Source: Dirofilaria immitis | Taxonomy: Eukaryota > Nematoda > Chromadorea > Rhabditida > Onchocercidae | DNA: 64,000 bases | Assembly (NCBI GenBank): GCA_024305405.1 | Contig: JAKNDB010000086.1 | Coordinates: forward strand, 62,001 to 126,000 | Direction: 5' to 3' | In this document: positions 27,301 through 39,416 of the stretch, one piece after another | Layout of the letters: each line of letters begins with the position of its first letter | Position numbering within the stretch: the stretch's first letter is position 1 | The notes under the pieces: model-generated | What the model was told of the DNA's origin: nothing | What the model saw: only the letters and a program-made list of their open reading frames with translations | Databases searched by the model: none | Position numbers and translations under genes: made by a program

Positions 27301-28742
27301 GCTGCAGCGAAGTCAACTGCAACTGCTGTACAGACTCTTGTGAAAGCAGCATCTGCAGCACAACGTGAGTTGGTCGCTCAGGGAAGGTAAGATTTTTTTG
27401 AATATTTGTTGATAGAAGATTTCGTATGAGTAAATCAGATTTGTAAAACAAGCTGGATTAGTAATAATTTCTAAATACTAAAGAAAATGAATTACAGACT
27501 GGAGACTCACTCAGCATTTGCAACAGATGATTACCAGTGGTCAGAAGGACTAATTTCGGCGTCTCGACTTGTTGCAGCAGCCGTTCATCAGCTTTGCGAG
27601 GCAGCTAATGCTCTTGTTCAAGGCCATTCTTCTGAAGAGAAACTTATTTCAGCTGCAAAGCAGGTCTGTATATGTATTAGATTATGCATATATATAATGT
27701 ATTAGATTATTTTGCTTCTGTATGATTTATTTCGAATTAAGAAAAATATTCAGATTTGTTTTTTAGCTAATATAGTTTTTTTAATTGAAAATATAAAATA
27801 GCAAATGGTAAGTCATTAGTAGAAAAGCCATGAAAGAGATAATTTTTAAATGATTAAATGATTTGTAATGCAGTAACATTATATTTATTTAAGAATGTAT
27901 CCCAAAATAAAGCAATTTAGAACTACAATTATTTTTAGATGTATATAGCGTAAATCGGACATCCTTAATATTTATGTAACAAAAAGGGAATAAGCACGAA
28001 TTAATTGTTTTCTACGCATGAATATCTGAAATTTACGGAAGAATGGTTTAAATTATGAAAAGATATATCAGACATGTTACGCTCTTAATATTATATACAA
28101 AAATGAGAAATGTTTGCTTTTATGTATTAAAATCCTGAAAATGGTACTGGAGGTTCAATAATTCTCTAAAGTTAGTGATCTGAAAAATATATAAGAAATT
28201 AGGAAATTACTGGATTTGAAAATTAAATGATGAGACTGAATCATAAAATGTGACAATTAGTATTTAGGTAGCTTCTTCGACTGCTCATCTTTTGGTAGCG
28301 TGTAAAGTAAAGTCAGACTTAGACAGTCGTGCTATGCAAAGATTACAAAGTGCAGGACATGCTGTAAAGACAGCTACGGAACATCTGGTAATGGCGGCTC
28401 GTTCAGCGATACATGAAGATGAACGTACTTTAATCATTTCACAGCGCATGGTTTCAGGTATTGCGCAGGTATATAACTAATTCAAGTTTTGTAAATATTT
28501 TATCCTTCCTAAGTGATATATTAATTGTTGATGCTTTATTAGTTCTTCGCAAAGTTCTCAGATTAATTATGAACGACTTTGAGTAATTTAGAAGTTTATA
28601 CACTCATAAATTTAAATTTTCATTTGCGTTTTGGAAAAGATATTAACAAAATTGATTATGACTGATGTTGTTGCAGGTGATGGATGCCCAAGAACAAGTT
28701 CTTCGAAAAGAACGTGAATTGACTGAAGCGCGGGAAAGTTAG
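9325..28742 (+). CDS. tln-1: Talin, integrin-actin linker
   Basis: Talin links integrin tails to F-actin. ATG 9325 gives [10 protein letters not shown] (F0). Exons: 9325-9472, 9674-9771, 9875-10033, 10211-10411, 10499-10726, 10793-11117, 11261-11392 (F3, [10 protein letters not shown]), 11617-11838, 12022-~12220, 13430-13610, 13792-14032, 14527-14806, 15042-15167, 15538-15708, 15836-15967, 16062-16286, 18702-19016, 19136-19290, 19377-19566, 19706-19882, 20054-20287, 20375-20587, 20672-20824, 21059-21231, 21347-21538, 21653-21782, 21983-22140, 22244-22469, 22616-22917, 22985-23140, 23704-23921, 24011-24207, 24294-24400, 24614-24761, 25402-25594, 25985-26123, 26285-26446, 27262-27386, 27498-27663, 28268-28468, 28677-28742. 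The FERM head is followed by Ala-rich rod helices and the I/LWEQ actin-binding region. Total is about 2,540 residues, the usual family size. A T8 run (10535-10542) breaks the F2 frame. The frame stops at 28740-28742; one extra T would extend it to TGA 28784-28786 with a family-like tail. Donor 9 and the exon 30/31 junction (GC donor) are uncertain. Confidence 0.97.
12283..12313. repeat. Left inverted repeat flanking the ffh relic
   Basis: The sequence around TAACTAGGTGTTAGCTATAG is the reverse complement of two copies beyond the far side of the ffh fragment (13091-13112 and 13147-13178). Identity is exact over 22 bp with the first, and over about 31 bp with one C gap with the second. It may be a terminal inverted repeat of an insertion or a small dispersed bacterial repeat carried along. 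Confidence 0.75.
12693..13079 (-). pseudogene. ffh: Decayed bacterial ffh (SRP54) fragment, probably Wolbachia-derived
   Basis: On the minus strand, antisense to talin within its ninth intron, translation gives successive blocks of bacterial signal recognition particle protein Ffh: [76 protein letters not shown] and KIDPDILNG. Their order and spacing match the end of the Ffh GTPase domain and the start of the M domain (roughly the middle to late third of the about 450-residue protein). The frame is broken: an in-frame TAA follows the block ending EEIDKL, and about four frameshifts separate the blocks, so it cannot encode protein. Eukaryotic cytosolic SRP54 does not carry this [14 protein letters not shown] pattern, so a bacterial origin is well supported. 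The Wolbachia source is inferred from AT-richness and host type. Part of the indels could be assembly errors. Confidence 0.85.
13091..13200. repeat. Duplicated right-hand repeat next to the ffh relic
   Basis: Two direct copies of a roughly 45-50 bp unit (about 13091-13140 and 13156-13195), each with GCTAACAC(C)TAGTTATTTTAGA and the palindromic AAGCTAGCTT followed by AGT. The 5' part of each copy is inverted relative to 12283-12313, so the bacterial fragment is bracketed by inverted repeats. Confidence 0.75.
16287..18701 (+). other. Large talin intron with no recognisable insert
   Basis: This 2.4 kb intron lies between rod exons whose reading frames join cleanly (phase 0 to phase 0). I see no conserved coding block, repeat or RNA gene in it. 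Its ORFs (for example 16971-17159 and 17795-18025) are Phe/Lys-rich chance frames. Confidence 0.6.
26790..27000. other. GC-richer island in a talin intron
   Basis: Within the intron 26447-27261, about 200 bp stand out at roughly 46% G+C against much more AT-rich flanks. Two plus-strand frames and one minus-strand frame are open across most of it. None continues talin: the flanking exons join directly from QTQ to KVNDSL, as in other talins. The minus-strand reading (26637-26912, with [18 protein letters not shown]) looks protein-like but is unrecognised. It could be a transposon relic, a nested gene fragment or a structured RNA. Confidence 0.4.
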
Positions 28743-28786
28743 CAGCTTTGAATAAGGCTCGATATGAACGTGGCATGTCTCCTTGA

Positions 28787-31700
28787 TCATTAATTAGCTT
28801 TTGATAGTAATAGCAAAAACATTAGCATAACTAAGGTAACTGTAGCGGTAAGCGTATAACGATATTTCATTCAAATTGTTATCTGTGTTGTTTTGATATT
28901 ATCTAATTTCTATTGTAAATATGATACTGAAATATTATCAGAAACAAGTGTTACTCGAACTTTCCAGAAGTGCCATTTACCACAATTTTTAGGAGTTTTT
29001 GCTGCTGAAACATAAAAGAAATTTTTCGGTAAATTTTTTTGAAAAATCCAGTCATTTCCGATTTGTAGTTTTTTCTTATATTTAATCTCCTATAAAATAG
29101 AAGATTTTCCATTCTTGACATTTTCACCTGTGTTTCTTGCCACTTAGCTTTGCAAAATCGTTTTGCAAATTAAAATTTGATAGGCATGAAATAAAGTTAG
29201 GCGTTGCATAGAGAAAATCGGGAAATGCTAGATTTACAGCATGCTAAACTCTGTTTAAAACGAATCGATTTACTAGAAGATTTTTCGATATGAATTTGCA
29301 CCTTTTGTTTATACTTATATTTCATTTTCAAGACATTATTTCGCTGAATGTATTTTGATCAATCAGTTACGTAACAAGGATTATTTCCTTTAATCTTTTT
29401 CTTAAATCATGAAGTTTAATGATATTTTATTGTTATTTTTAGTACTTCATTCTGAAGTGATTGTTGCACCGTTTCTGCTCACAAATACTGCATCTGTTGA
29501 ATTAACGCTTATGCTATCTGTGTGCCTTGCACAGCAAGTTTTCTTTTTCCCAAGCACATATCGCCTTCCTATTTACTTTATATGTCACTTTGTCATGTAT
29601 TATTGTTTAACTTAGGCAAATAATTAATAAAGTGACGCATTTTACAGATTGTAAAGAAAGTTGTTTTTCAAGTGATTCATTCGCCGCAATAATTGAAAAT
29701 GACGAGAGAATCAGTATGTCTAACTATTACAATTTGTAGATGTGTTTTTACCCAAGCAGAAATAAAGAAAGAAATTGATAATTGTTGCAGGAAAAGTATG
29801 GTAGCGTGAGATTAATCAATTATTGATAATTAGAATGTATATTTTTGTTTTTTTTTTCTTTTTTTTACATATGACATCGACGCTTGAAAAGATTGTATTG
29901 TTTTAGAAGGAATTGTTACAGCCAAATAATTTTGAATTGAACTGAAATAATGCAGAGCAAACATATGAATACATATAATAGGGATAAAAGAATCGGATAG
30001 ATTATTTTCAACTTTTGTTGCTAACCCATTCAAAATCAATCTGAACATGGAAATCCACAGATTCATTTTCATGTTTTAAAATTTGGTGCTCGATCGGGTC
30101 GAACAATTAGGGGATGGATAACTCAACATGAAGGATTCCATTTTAAGAGTCGTAAAATTGTGTACTGTTGCATGACTTGTCACTTTGCGGGTAAATTTCA
30201 AGATTTTCTAATTTCAAATGACGGATTTTATGGTTTTACGACTTTCGTTTGCCTTCAATTACATACATTTGAACTGATTCCTGGCCGGTTTCAGCAGCAC
30301 AATCAAATTTCATTTGTCTATAGAAAAAATTGGAAAAAATTTGTTAAATCGGAATTTTCCACGACATAATATTTCCTCGGTAGTGGGCATAAAGTCAATT
30401 ATTAATTTGATTGATCTTTAATCATATTTTAACAAAAGCTTTCTCACTGACAATATTCCTTTATTTCATGTATTTGCGATGTGTTCAAAATGTACTGCTT
30501 CTTTGCCCGTTTCCTGAAACGTATATATGATAGCAATAATTGAGGCCGAAGTATAATGAAATACATGCCAAATGTATTCGATATAAAGTATGACGAAGTT
30601 ACGTTATATAAAATACTTTAAAGGAGAAGCCCAAGGATTGAAAATCTATCATCCTATATTAATATGATTGTTCAATTTTTGCTGATTCTTCTTTCAATGG
30701 CAATCAAATTTTTAATTTTTAATTTTTTTTTTTTTTTTTTTTAATAACAACATGTATTGCAATCATAAATAGAAATAAATACAGCAAACGGAGAAGGAAA
30801 TGGAGATCAGCGGGTGGTCACCGACAAGTACAAGGAAGGAGGATAGTGTAGCAGACAACATTTATCGGCGACAATCCATCCATCCGAAGGCAATCATTTG
30901 ATTTCCTTCCTGTTCGTCGATTCATTATTTGATTATTTCTTTTTATAAAATTGTTTGCTATTTTTTCTTCTTTTCCGCTAAATGAGCATTTTGATTTATT
31001 TCTTCCATTCTTTTTTTCGAAATTTAACAAGTTAAATATAAAAAAAAGTAGCAATATGCATATGGCGCTCAATTTAATATAAAAAAGATTTATGAAAAGA
31101 TGAATTTCGTCTGAGGTACTTAAATTTGATCTTCTAAGCTCCACATTTTTTAAGTGTTCTTCGTCTTCTATTTAAAATATCGTTCACCTTTGAACTTATT
31201 GAATCTTTGGAATTAGTGATTTTTAGATATGAATTTGAATATGATTGTAAATTAAATTCAATCGAAATTATCAATTTTAACAAATATTAGAACTAATGGA
31301 AAATAAAATTGATATCAATCGATAATATATGTGAGTGGATATATGAAATAATGGAGAAGGAAAAAAGAAAATTTTGTTTATAAAAATATTATTAACTAAA
31401 TTATATTAGTTTTATCGTATATCTGTATACAATTCTGTTCATCTACCTGGATACCTTATCTTCTTTCTTCGTTATCATCATGATAATATACTATATACAT
31501 GTTGAAAATTAACTTGCGTGCCTTTCAAAAGTGTTAAGGAGACAAATTTATGACATCAGCCGTCAAAAACTATCGGAATTTAATTGATCCCTTGACTGTT
31601 GGTGATTCAGTAGTTATTGATGCAATAAAAAGATATGAATGTTTTATATAATCTGTTGCGACACATAAGAATATTCTGTTTTGAATTCGACGCAAAATAT

Positions 31701-32109
31701 GATGATCAAATATGTATTGTTAACATTATGTACAAATAGATAGAGAAAGAGAAGAGAGCACTAATTTAAAATTATGAATTATTCATTTTGTATATAAAAT
31801 TTATACAGCTGAAGTCTACCAATGAATCGGATCATATAAGATCAAGCTGCGCTTATCAATTTAATAGTTTGCATATATTAGTGAAAACATTAGAGTAGTA
31901 TAAATCATAGTTACTGATAAGAAAAAAGTAGAAATTCTTTTTGCAGATCAAAATAATGCGAAACGAACGAATTTGATCGAGCTCTCGATGATTGATTAAA
32001 AAATATAGTATATAGGAAATAAATATTTTTAACCTGTAAGTTGTTTTGTCTCAATTTTTGGAAAATTATGAGAAATGAATAGACCATTTCTATTATAATG
32101 CCAAATATT
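28787..32109. other. Region between talin and the convergent Wnt gene
   Basis: It contains the talin 3' UTR and the 3' flank of the minus-strand Wnt gene. Scattered AATAAA motifs occur (for example near 29190 and 29625), and a T21 run lies at 30722-30742. Apart from the coding-like patch at 30785-30901 no gene is supported; the longest frame (30818-31144, minus) is Asn/Lys/Phe-rich and antisense to that patch. Confidence 0.55.
30785..30901 (+). other. Coding-like patch, possible terminal exon
   Basis: Directly after an acceptor-like ATAAATACAG, 38 codons are open and end in TGA (30899-30901). The peptide contains MEISGWSPTSTRKEDSVADN, with balanced composition and clearly higher G+C than its surroundings. 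No partner exon or family is recognised. It could be a last exon of an unseen gene, an alternative 3' exon, or chance. Confidence 0.25.
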
Positions 32110-34622
32110 TTAATTGCAAGTGGAAACCCATCGATGCCTGAGACAAGTATTGCATTTTAAGTGACAACACCAGACAAATTGACAATCACACTGATATGAT
32201 ATCAGCTCGTGCGATACCTGTAATGTATTGCTTGCTATATATCTTTAAGGTGGAATCATAGAATGAAAATTCAGAGAATTCATTTCCACATAACCGATAG
32301 TAATAAATTTGGACCGACTAGTTCAACAATCGTAGTAGATCAATGAAAAAGACACCTTGAATCCACGTCCACAGCACAATAGACTACAATCACCCTGGCT
32401 ACTTGTTTCATTCCTCCAATTGCATACCCGATTAGTTATTCGGATTGAACGACATGGATCGGGACTATCTTCCATGTATATTAATTCTGCATTCTTCGCT
32501 GGTGAATTAGCATCAGACAGTCTTCTGGCCTGTAATATATATTTGGAAGATTTCAAATATGATATCGATAGTAAATAAGATTTTGAGAGAAATTTTATGA
32601 AATACAATAGATGAGCAACGAAAAAACCTTATGCATTTTATCTGTGATGTGTTGTACGATAGTGGACAATGCAGCAGTTTTCTTCCAACAAGTTTTCTGA
32701 TCACAACTTCCACTTACACCATGACATTTACAGGACGATATTAAAGTTTTCTTTACTGCCTAAAATACTGAGAGAATTCAGCATCAAATTAAGTAAATTT
32801 GTTAGCCTAAAACTTATCTAATCGTAAGTGACAATAAATTAATAAATATTATCATTATTATCGATTAGCTAAATCTTCTTTTTAATTAGCATGCTGGTTT
32901 CAAAGTTTATTTACTAAAATATGCTGGTTTTAAAGTTTATTTGCTAAAATATAAAAGTAAAATGTTATTTCAAGTAAAATCAATTCAGTTCGAATAATAT
33001 AGTTCGAATAAATTTTGAAAATTTTAATAGCGAAATATTGTGGTGCATTATATTGTTTCAAGTATTTCATGATTGGAAGTAACAAAGTGTGTGATCTCTA
33101 CGAACTGAATCCTCACCAATCTTCCAGCCTTTAGATTGTGTTTTTCCAGCTTTCTCAGAGGAGATCGAGAAGTAGCGCTTCTTGTAAGCAATTTTCTGGA
33201 TGTTATTATCCCGAATTGTACACCATATGAGCAACCACCCCACTCCCAATTTTGTTTTAATTCATCACGATCACTACATGAACAGTCTGGAAGCCATCCT
33301 TGGGAGCAAGCGGTTGCAACACCCCATGCTGCACCTGCCGATGAAAGTGCCCAGAGATATGCCGATTCTCGGGTACCTGAATAATATATAATTATAGCAA
33401 TGAGATTTCCATAACTATCAACATGCGCAAATTAGTAGATGTTATGATTTTATCCATCTTGAAGCAATTTAATTTGAAATAAGATTAATACCGAGACGTA
33501 AAATAGGTGGATCTTGTAATACGGTAATAATTTGAGAACAATCCCACGACTGGAAACGCATCTGTTCCTTGCATTGACTCATTGCGTCCTGCATTCCTTC
33601 ATAAGCTGCCACAGCTATCGCAGGTTGACTACGACACAACACGTGGAAATGTCGATAGGATCGAAGATGGAGGAGCTCTGGCGAACAACCCTGATTTAAT
33701 AATATTGATATTATTTGAATGGCATAAAACTGCCATGCATTTCGATAAATTAACAGCTATCATCTTTTGCTGATAATGCAACAACGGTTCGAAAAAATCT
33801 ACAAACAAGGACTGGTAGGATTGATATATTATTAAAATTTCATCCTTGTTCCACAATGAAAGTGTTCAGAACGAAAGAGACTTTCTAGAATTTTCTACAA
33901 TTGTGAACCGAATACCTGAGTTAGTTTTTCAGGTGGTGTTGTGGGAACACCATAAGCCTTCTCTTCTAACAACATTGCACACACCAAATAACCATACAGT
34001 AACGACGCACAATGTTTAACTAAAAGTTTTGTAAATGGTATTTTACATACATTGGTCAATAAAATATACTTTAGACTTTTTGTAAATTTGTTTAACAATC
34101 TTAAAATTGTAGTAATAAATGGGATTATGTTGACGAGAGATATAATAAGACGATCTGATCAAAAGTCGAAGCGTGATTGTAATGAGGATAAGGATAGTCT
34201 GTGTATCACTATCTAAATCTTTCAAGCTTACCTGATGTTTATTGAAAGCTAAGAAACATATAACAAGAAAAAGCTATTTAAAGAAAATATACAGAGCAAT
34301 GAGATAGCTGATAAAAATTATTTTCAAATATTTAATTCGGCTGAGAATTTCATTCTTCTTAATATGATCTCACAGATGAAAACTCACAACTGTTAAATGA
34401 GTCTATCATGATCCGCAATGAGAATCAAATTGATAAGGCAAGTCCTGTCACTTCTATTTGAAGTGGTGGTGTCTATCTCACTCATGTCATAAATGATCGA
34501 TGATTAAAATGTAAACTTAAATGCAGTTCAAGGTTGCTTTGAAATGTATAAAAAGTTAAAGAAAAGGAACAATACTTTTACTCACTCAAATTAATATCAG
34601 TTCTTTCCCTTACAAGCCACAT
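32110..34622 (-). CDS. Secreted Wnt ligand (intact copy)
   Basis: Wnts are lipid-modified secreted ligands for Frizzled receptors. Exons (minus): 34622-34586 (tentative), 34019-33916, 33690-33492, 33376-33117, 32759-32628, 32529-32356, 32217-32110. All phases match and no frameshift is needed; the product is about 337 residues, slightly short for a Wnt (usually 350-400). A hydrophobic stretch (SLLYGYLVCAMLL) near residues 18-30 could be the signal peptide. Diagnostic features are the block from YLWALSSAGAAWGVA to ACSQGW, NWEWGGCSYGVQFGI, the lipid-acceptor motif CKCHGVSGSC with Ser about 216, and the C-terminal cysteine domain (CSLLCCGRGFK, CDCQFVWCC, KCNTC). The stop is at 32112-32110. The first exon rests only on phase agreement and hydrophobicity. 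It cannot be assigned safely to lin-44, egl-20, mom-2, cwn-1 or cwn-2. Confidence 0.93.
32891..32950. repeat. 30-bp tandem duplication in a Wnt intron
   Basis: Two adjacent 30-bp copies (32891-32920 and 32921-32950) differ at two positions. They lie in the intron upstream of the CKCHGVSGSC exon. Confidence 0.9.
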
Positions 34623-34943
34623 TGTTCTTACAATTCTGCGTCTATTATTGTTGCTTTCACTAATTTCTTGAATAGTAAAGCTAAGATTGAAATAGAATGA
34701 TCGGCGACAGGTCAGTAATTTCGGGATATATCGATTGTACAGGGAATCGATTTTCGATAAATGTAAAATGATGAGCAATTGCTTTGATGATTTAGGGGAA
34801 AAAATCAGAAAATAATCGGGAAACGTTTTGCAGATTACTATTTTAGACCAGTTGAGCTCCCGAATGAAAATACTCGGCACAGTATACTTCGACAATAATA
34901 CAGAATATGTACCACAGGAACTGAAGTAGCAATAGCTATAATT

Positions 34944-37900
34944 TCATGGATGTATTGTGTTGCAGCAGTGATAAAATGAGTGATCCTTTGTTTGGACAGG
35001 TTTATAATAGCCCCACGGGATAGTAATGGAGCAAAGTTTACAATCTCGGAGAAAGGGTGCACTATTACCAGTGCCCCTCACTACTTCACCTTAAAAGTTG
35101 TTCGCTACTTCTTAATAGAAATGCTTTGATTAGTAATATAACTTCTTTTTACTACTTCCCTGATTTTCTTCAGATGATAATAGTATACAATAAGATGAAT
35201 TCAAATATGAAGTATTTTATACAATGTACTAATAAATTTCTGTAGACCACCCAAGTAGTTTTTATGTAAATTTATGTTAATTATAGAGGAATTGGATGAA
35301 AAAATTAGGTTGAAATAGTCCGTCTTCTTGTTGTATCTTTACGACACAGTAGTACCATCGATTCAGATGCATCATGAATCAGTGAGCAAATACACATAGA
35401 TACATATACAAACACAGGTAATGAATCCAAATCTTTCCTTCCTCACCCTTTTTCAATATTATCTTTCTCCTCCTCTCCTATCTCCACTCTCTTAAATTCA
35501 TCCCTCCTCTCAACAATACTTCTCTCATCCTTCTCTTCCTCTTTAAAGATAGTTACAGCGGTAAATTGCTCACTTTTCATAAATCTGCACAGAATTCAAT
35601 TGACGGCTAAAATTCAAGTTTTACTTATATATCAACCCAAATCACCATCTTCTTACCGTATCATCGCAAAACTCCACGCAATGGAAAAGTTGCTCAGAAA
35701 TGGGCGGTTCTGCTACCTCCCTCATGATTTTGCTTTCTGTCAGTCTGTCTCTCTGCAAAGTTTTTTTCTTTTACAATTCTCATTTTGTATTTTGATACTA
35801 AAAGATGTCATCTTGAAGTTGAGCTATTTTGCTAAATCAACCATCCCTCTTACTGTATCTCCCATCATATAAATTTAAATATTTTTTCTTATTATTTTCA
35901 TTATGTTATTTAATGCTAATTAAAATGAATTACGAAATTTCCAGTATGAGAGAAAATTTTTTATAGCAATTCTAAGGCATTCTTTTGCTGAGAGCGGTTC
36001 AAACTTTCCTATTCGTAATATATCCTTGTGAATTCTGTTGCCATCTGAATGACGATATCAACTTTTTTATTTGTTAACATTTTATTAAAAAATCTCTTAT
36101 CTTAGATTTAAACAAAATTTGCGCTATAAATTCGAATTCGAATCAATTCTATTTCATTTCTTGCATAATCAATGAATTTTTCAAGGATAAAGTAAATTAT
36201 TATTCGAACAAGTCGATGTTCGTCATATTCGCTAAGATATTCAACTATTTTAAATTCAAATGATAATTGAAATCTTTTATTTTTTAGATAAATTTTTAAC
36301 AAAAGTAGTGATATTTTCCATTTAAATTTATTCATTGCTTCCTTTAGGATAGAATTTTCCAGTTCAGAAATTTGAAAGTTATCATACCGTAACTTTTTAA
36401 GTTTATCGGGTTCATTTTTCATGTCTTGTATAAAGTACCAGAAAAAAATAATGAATTTAAATCAATGGCTAGTTTTAACATTATGAAAGAAAAACTTTGA
36501 AATCGTCTTAGTTTCGAAGAATTAGGAAAAAATAATACAATCAGTCTATAACAATAAAATAATGTTACATTTGTAAATTTTTTCAACGTCATCTTTTCAA
36601 GTGAAACAATTGGTACTATTTTTAGTATTGCGTAATTAAAATTAAGTTTTTAAACGTCGCCGAGATTTTTCGTTACGTTTTATCCAGTTCCGACTATCGA
36701 TAAACCACAATGGTACCATTCTGCAATAAAAGTTATTATATTTTGCATTGATGAAAAAAAAAATATCTATTCTGTCGCCTGTCATTTGAATAAGAAATTT
36801 ATGGCTAGAACACTATTAGTTTTATTCTCTAAGTATAAGAACTAACAAGAGAAATTACAACTAAACATATATTAAATTTATATGAAAAGAATAAAAAATT
36901 TAGTTTTGGTTCCAATGTTGATTGCATAAATCCGGTTTGATAATATACCGTAGTGAGAAATAAGCAAAAGCCATAAGAGTAACAATAATTTTTCCTTACC
37001 ACTGATCGAAAAGGTGATATTATTTTAAAATCTGCTATTTTTGATTTTTGCTGTAAATATATTGCTAATCACTCATTGATTAGTACAGCAATGTTATTGA
37101 CCAAAAAATATAGCAATATACAAATGAGGTCAAAAACGGTCACAATATTTCTCGATCACGACTATACAAAAAAGCAAAGAGATTAAAGACGAATGGATTT
37201 GATAGCTAGATTATATGAGCTTATACAGGGAGCTTGTCATGAATACAGTTAAGATGTAGATGAATGGAATGATTACATAATTTCTTCACTTGTTCTGATT
37301 ACTTATTAACTAATTACACATTTAAAAAGCGTAAAAATGTACTTGCGCCGCATGCTCCGTTCGTTGCGCGGTTTTAAGCATGTGATGCGTGAAGTTGGTA
37401 AACTGTTGGAACGTCGAATACGACGTGATCGCAGCAATGATTCTATAATTTCATTACCAGTTGTTTCGAATGGTACAACTTTTTGCTTCACAGTGCCTTC
37501 GTCGACAGCTTCCAAAAGCCGAAACGCAGTGGCATTTAACACGCAAAGCAACACGCTGCAGTTTTATTCTATTTAGTTATTCTAAACTCGAGAATATGAG
37601 TGCTCTGATTTTGAAAGCAGAAGAAATTATACGGTAAACTATAAAAGAGTAGAGAGTGTGCCTTCAACATTATAAATGCCAAGAATAAAAAGTGAAAATA
37701 AACTTGATTTATGCATGCATAAGCATTTACCGATCTACCGACTGCAATGTTGTGCAGATAGATTTGCGCCACTCTGTCGGAATAAGAGCAAGTAAATTGG
37801 CGATCGATTAAACGCCTGAAAATATATATTAATTCTGACAGGATATTGATAGCTTATTTATGATCCTAGTAATTTCATCCAAGTTAACGTATTTTGGGAT

Positions 37901-39416
37901 CAGTAAAATAATGTACAAAACAGAAACAAGAAAATGCAATTAGCTCAATATAAAAACACAATTAAAGTTGAAAACAAGTTTTGATAATTCATAAATATTA
38001 GACAAATAAAATAGATGGATCATTTTCACAAAGATACTCGGGTGAATATTAAAATGTATACATATTTTCAAATTGTTGAAGCGTAATAAGTTGTGCAGGA
38101 CGGAACCTTTTTCTCTTAATTTTTAATTTAATTCGTACCACAATCTAAAATTAAGGACAATAGTGAATTTATTTTTCTCGAAAGAACGATTTTCGATAGT
38201 AATTGATAAATAAGAGAAATTAGGATCGAATTTCTCAACAAATTGATAGTTATATGCTATAAGAGAAGATTTTATTAGTATGAAGGTAGTAATGAATTTT
38301 CAATAATTTTGAGTATTGTTCAATGCTGTTGAAAATAAAACAATGTTGTGATGAATGATTCCAAATTTAAATTTTAATATAAAATAATAACAAGGAAATC
38401 AACGGTAAGTAAATAGAAAAGGCATCCATCCATTGTTATCTATTTTAGAATTTTAAATTTTAATTATTTGCATGAACATTGTTTTTAATAAAAATGATTC
38501 ATGACATTATTGTGATGTTGTTCTAAAAATATCATTTCAAATAATTATAAGGAATATTTATAAATAGTTCATTTCTACCACTTGAGGAAAGAAGAAGATT
38601 ATTAGGGTTATGATGAAAATTAAACAGGTTGATACTTTATCATTTATCTCAAATGTTTCAGAAATAAACAATGGAAATAATCAAATTGATTGGAAGGAAT
38701 CAATAAGTTGTAAGAGATCCGTAACATGATTATTCATTTTGTGATAATACTTAATCATACTTTTTCACATTTAGTTAATAAAAAGAAATTATACGAGTTT
38801 CCGGACTTTATATAATAAACAGCTATACTTCGATAATTTTATTGCATATCGTAAATTGTCGGATCCTCTGTTGATACTGCATCTTGCCCATGTGTCACGT
38901 TGATCTGCATATAATGGACCGATCTTCGCTGGATCACAAGAACATGATCGAAGACGCCCACGTGCACAAGCACGAGCTATTGAGCGTACCGCAGCGGCAC
39001 TGGAAAGCGCCAAAAATATGCAAATTCTTTGCTAGCTGAAATTTAATATAATATTTACCAAGTTTACATTTAATTATGAAGTAGTCTATTAAATATACAC
39101 ACTTATTTCTTAATTATAGGCTAAAAAAAAGCTACGAAACATTTTAGAATTCATTGTTGCAATATCCTGAATCGACTTGTATTGGAAAATAACTGCATAT
39201 GTTCGAATTGCATAATAAACAGCACTTACCGAATAAATTTATTGTGGAAAAAAGAGTTTTCCGTGGTACTCCATCAACATTGCATCTCCAATGATGAATG
39301 ATTGATTGCCGTGAACACTCAAGCAGCGTATCTTGTAATGCCTCTTTCAGAACATCAATCAAAACTGGATCTTTCTGCAGAATACGGTACAATGATTTGT
39401 CTAATAATCCTTTCAC
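34944..39416 (-). CDS. Divergent, cysteine-poor Wnt-like gene (5' end not found)
   Basis: A second Wnt gene lies immediately upstream of the intact one, same strand. Exons: 39416-39230 (LLECSRQSIIHHWRCN, the Wnt EC..Q....RWNC block), 39035-38829 (ALSSAAAVRSIARACARG, then SCSCDP), 37815-37731 (IYLHNIAVGRS), 37555-37343 (VKCHCVSAFGSC), probably about 35736-35657 (PPISEQLFHCVEFCDD) and 35089-34944 (RDCKLC, then GYYKPVQTKDHSFYHCC), ending at 34946-34944. Phases agree for the first four exons. Two frame breaks occur: a T run (A5 on plus, 39012-39016) lacks one base, and one base is extra or two missing just after the SAFGSC motif. The lipid-acceptor motif is altered (CHCVSAFGSC for CHGVSGSC), and the C-terminal domain lacks several cysteines and the usual last K-C-x-x-C. 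Either a fast-evolving Wnt or one that is decaying. The signal-peptide exon is missing. Confidence 0.72.

Noticed and set aside
9325..28742. Talin as a pseudogene because of frame breaks
   Set aside because: All rod and head exons are conserved with matching phases. The breaks lie only in homopolymer runs and match the error pattern seen in neighbouring genes.
36108..36422. 104-codon minus-strand frame inside the divergent Wnt locus
   Set aside because: It is Lys/Glu/Ile-rich with no cysteines or Wnt motifs and no suitable splice phase, so chance is more likely.
36640..36712. Possible extra exon of the divergent Wnt (after TTATTGCAG, reading VPLWFIDSRNW)
   Set aside because: The phase fits the preceding exon, but it runs into a stop with no good donor and lacks Wnt cysteines.
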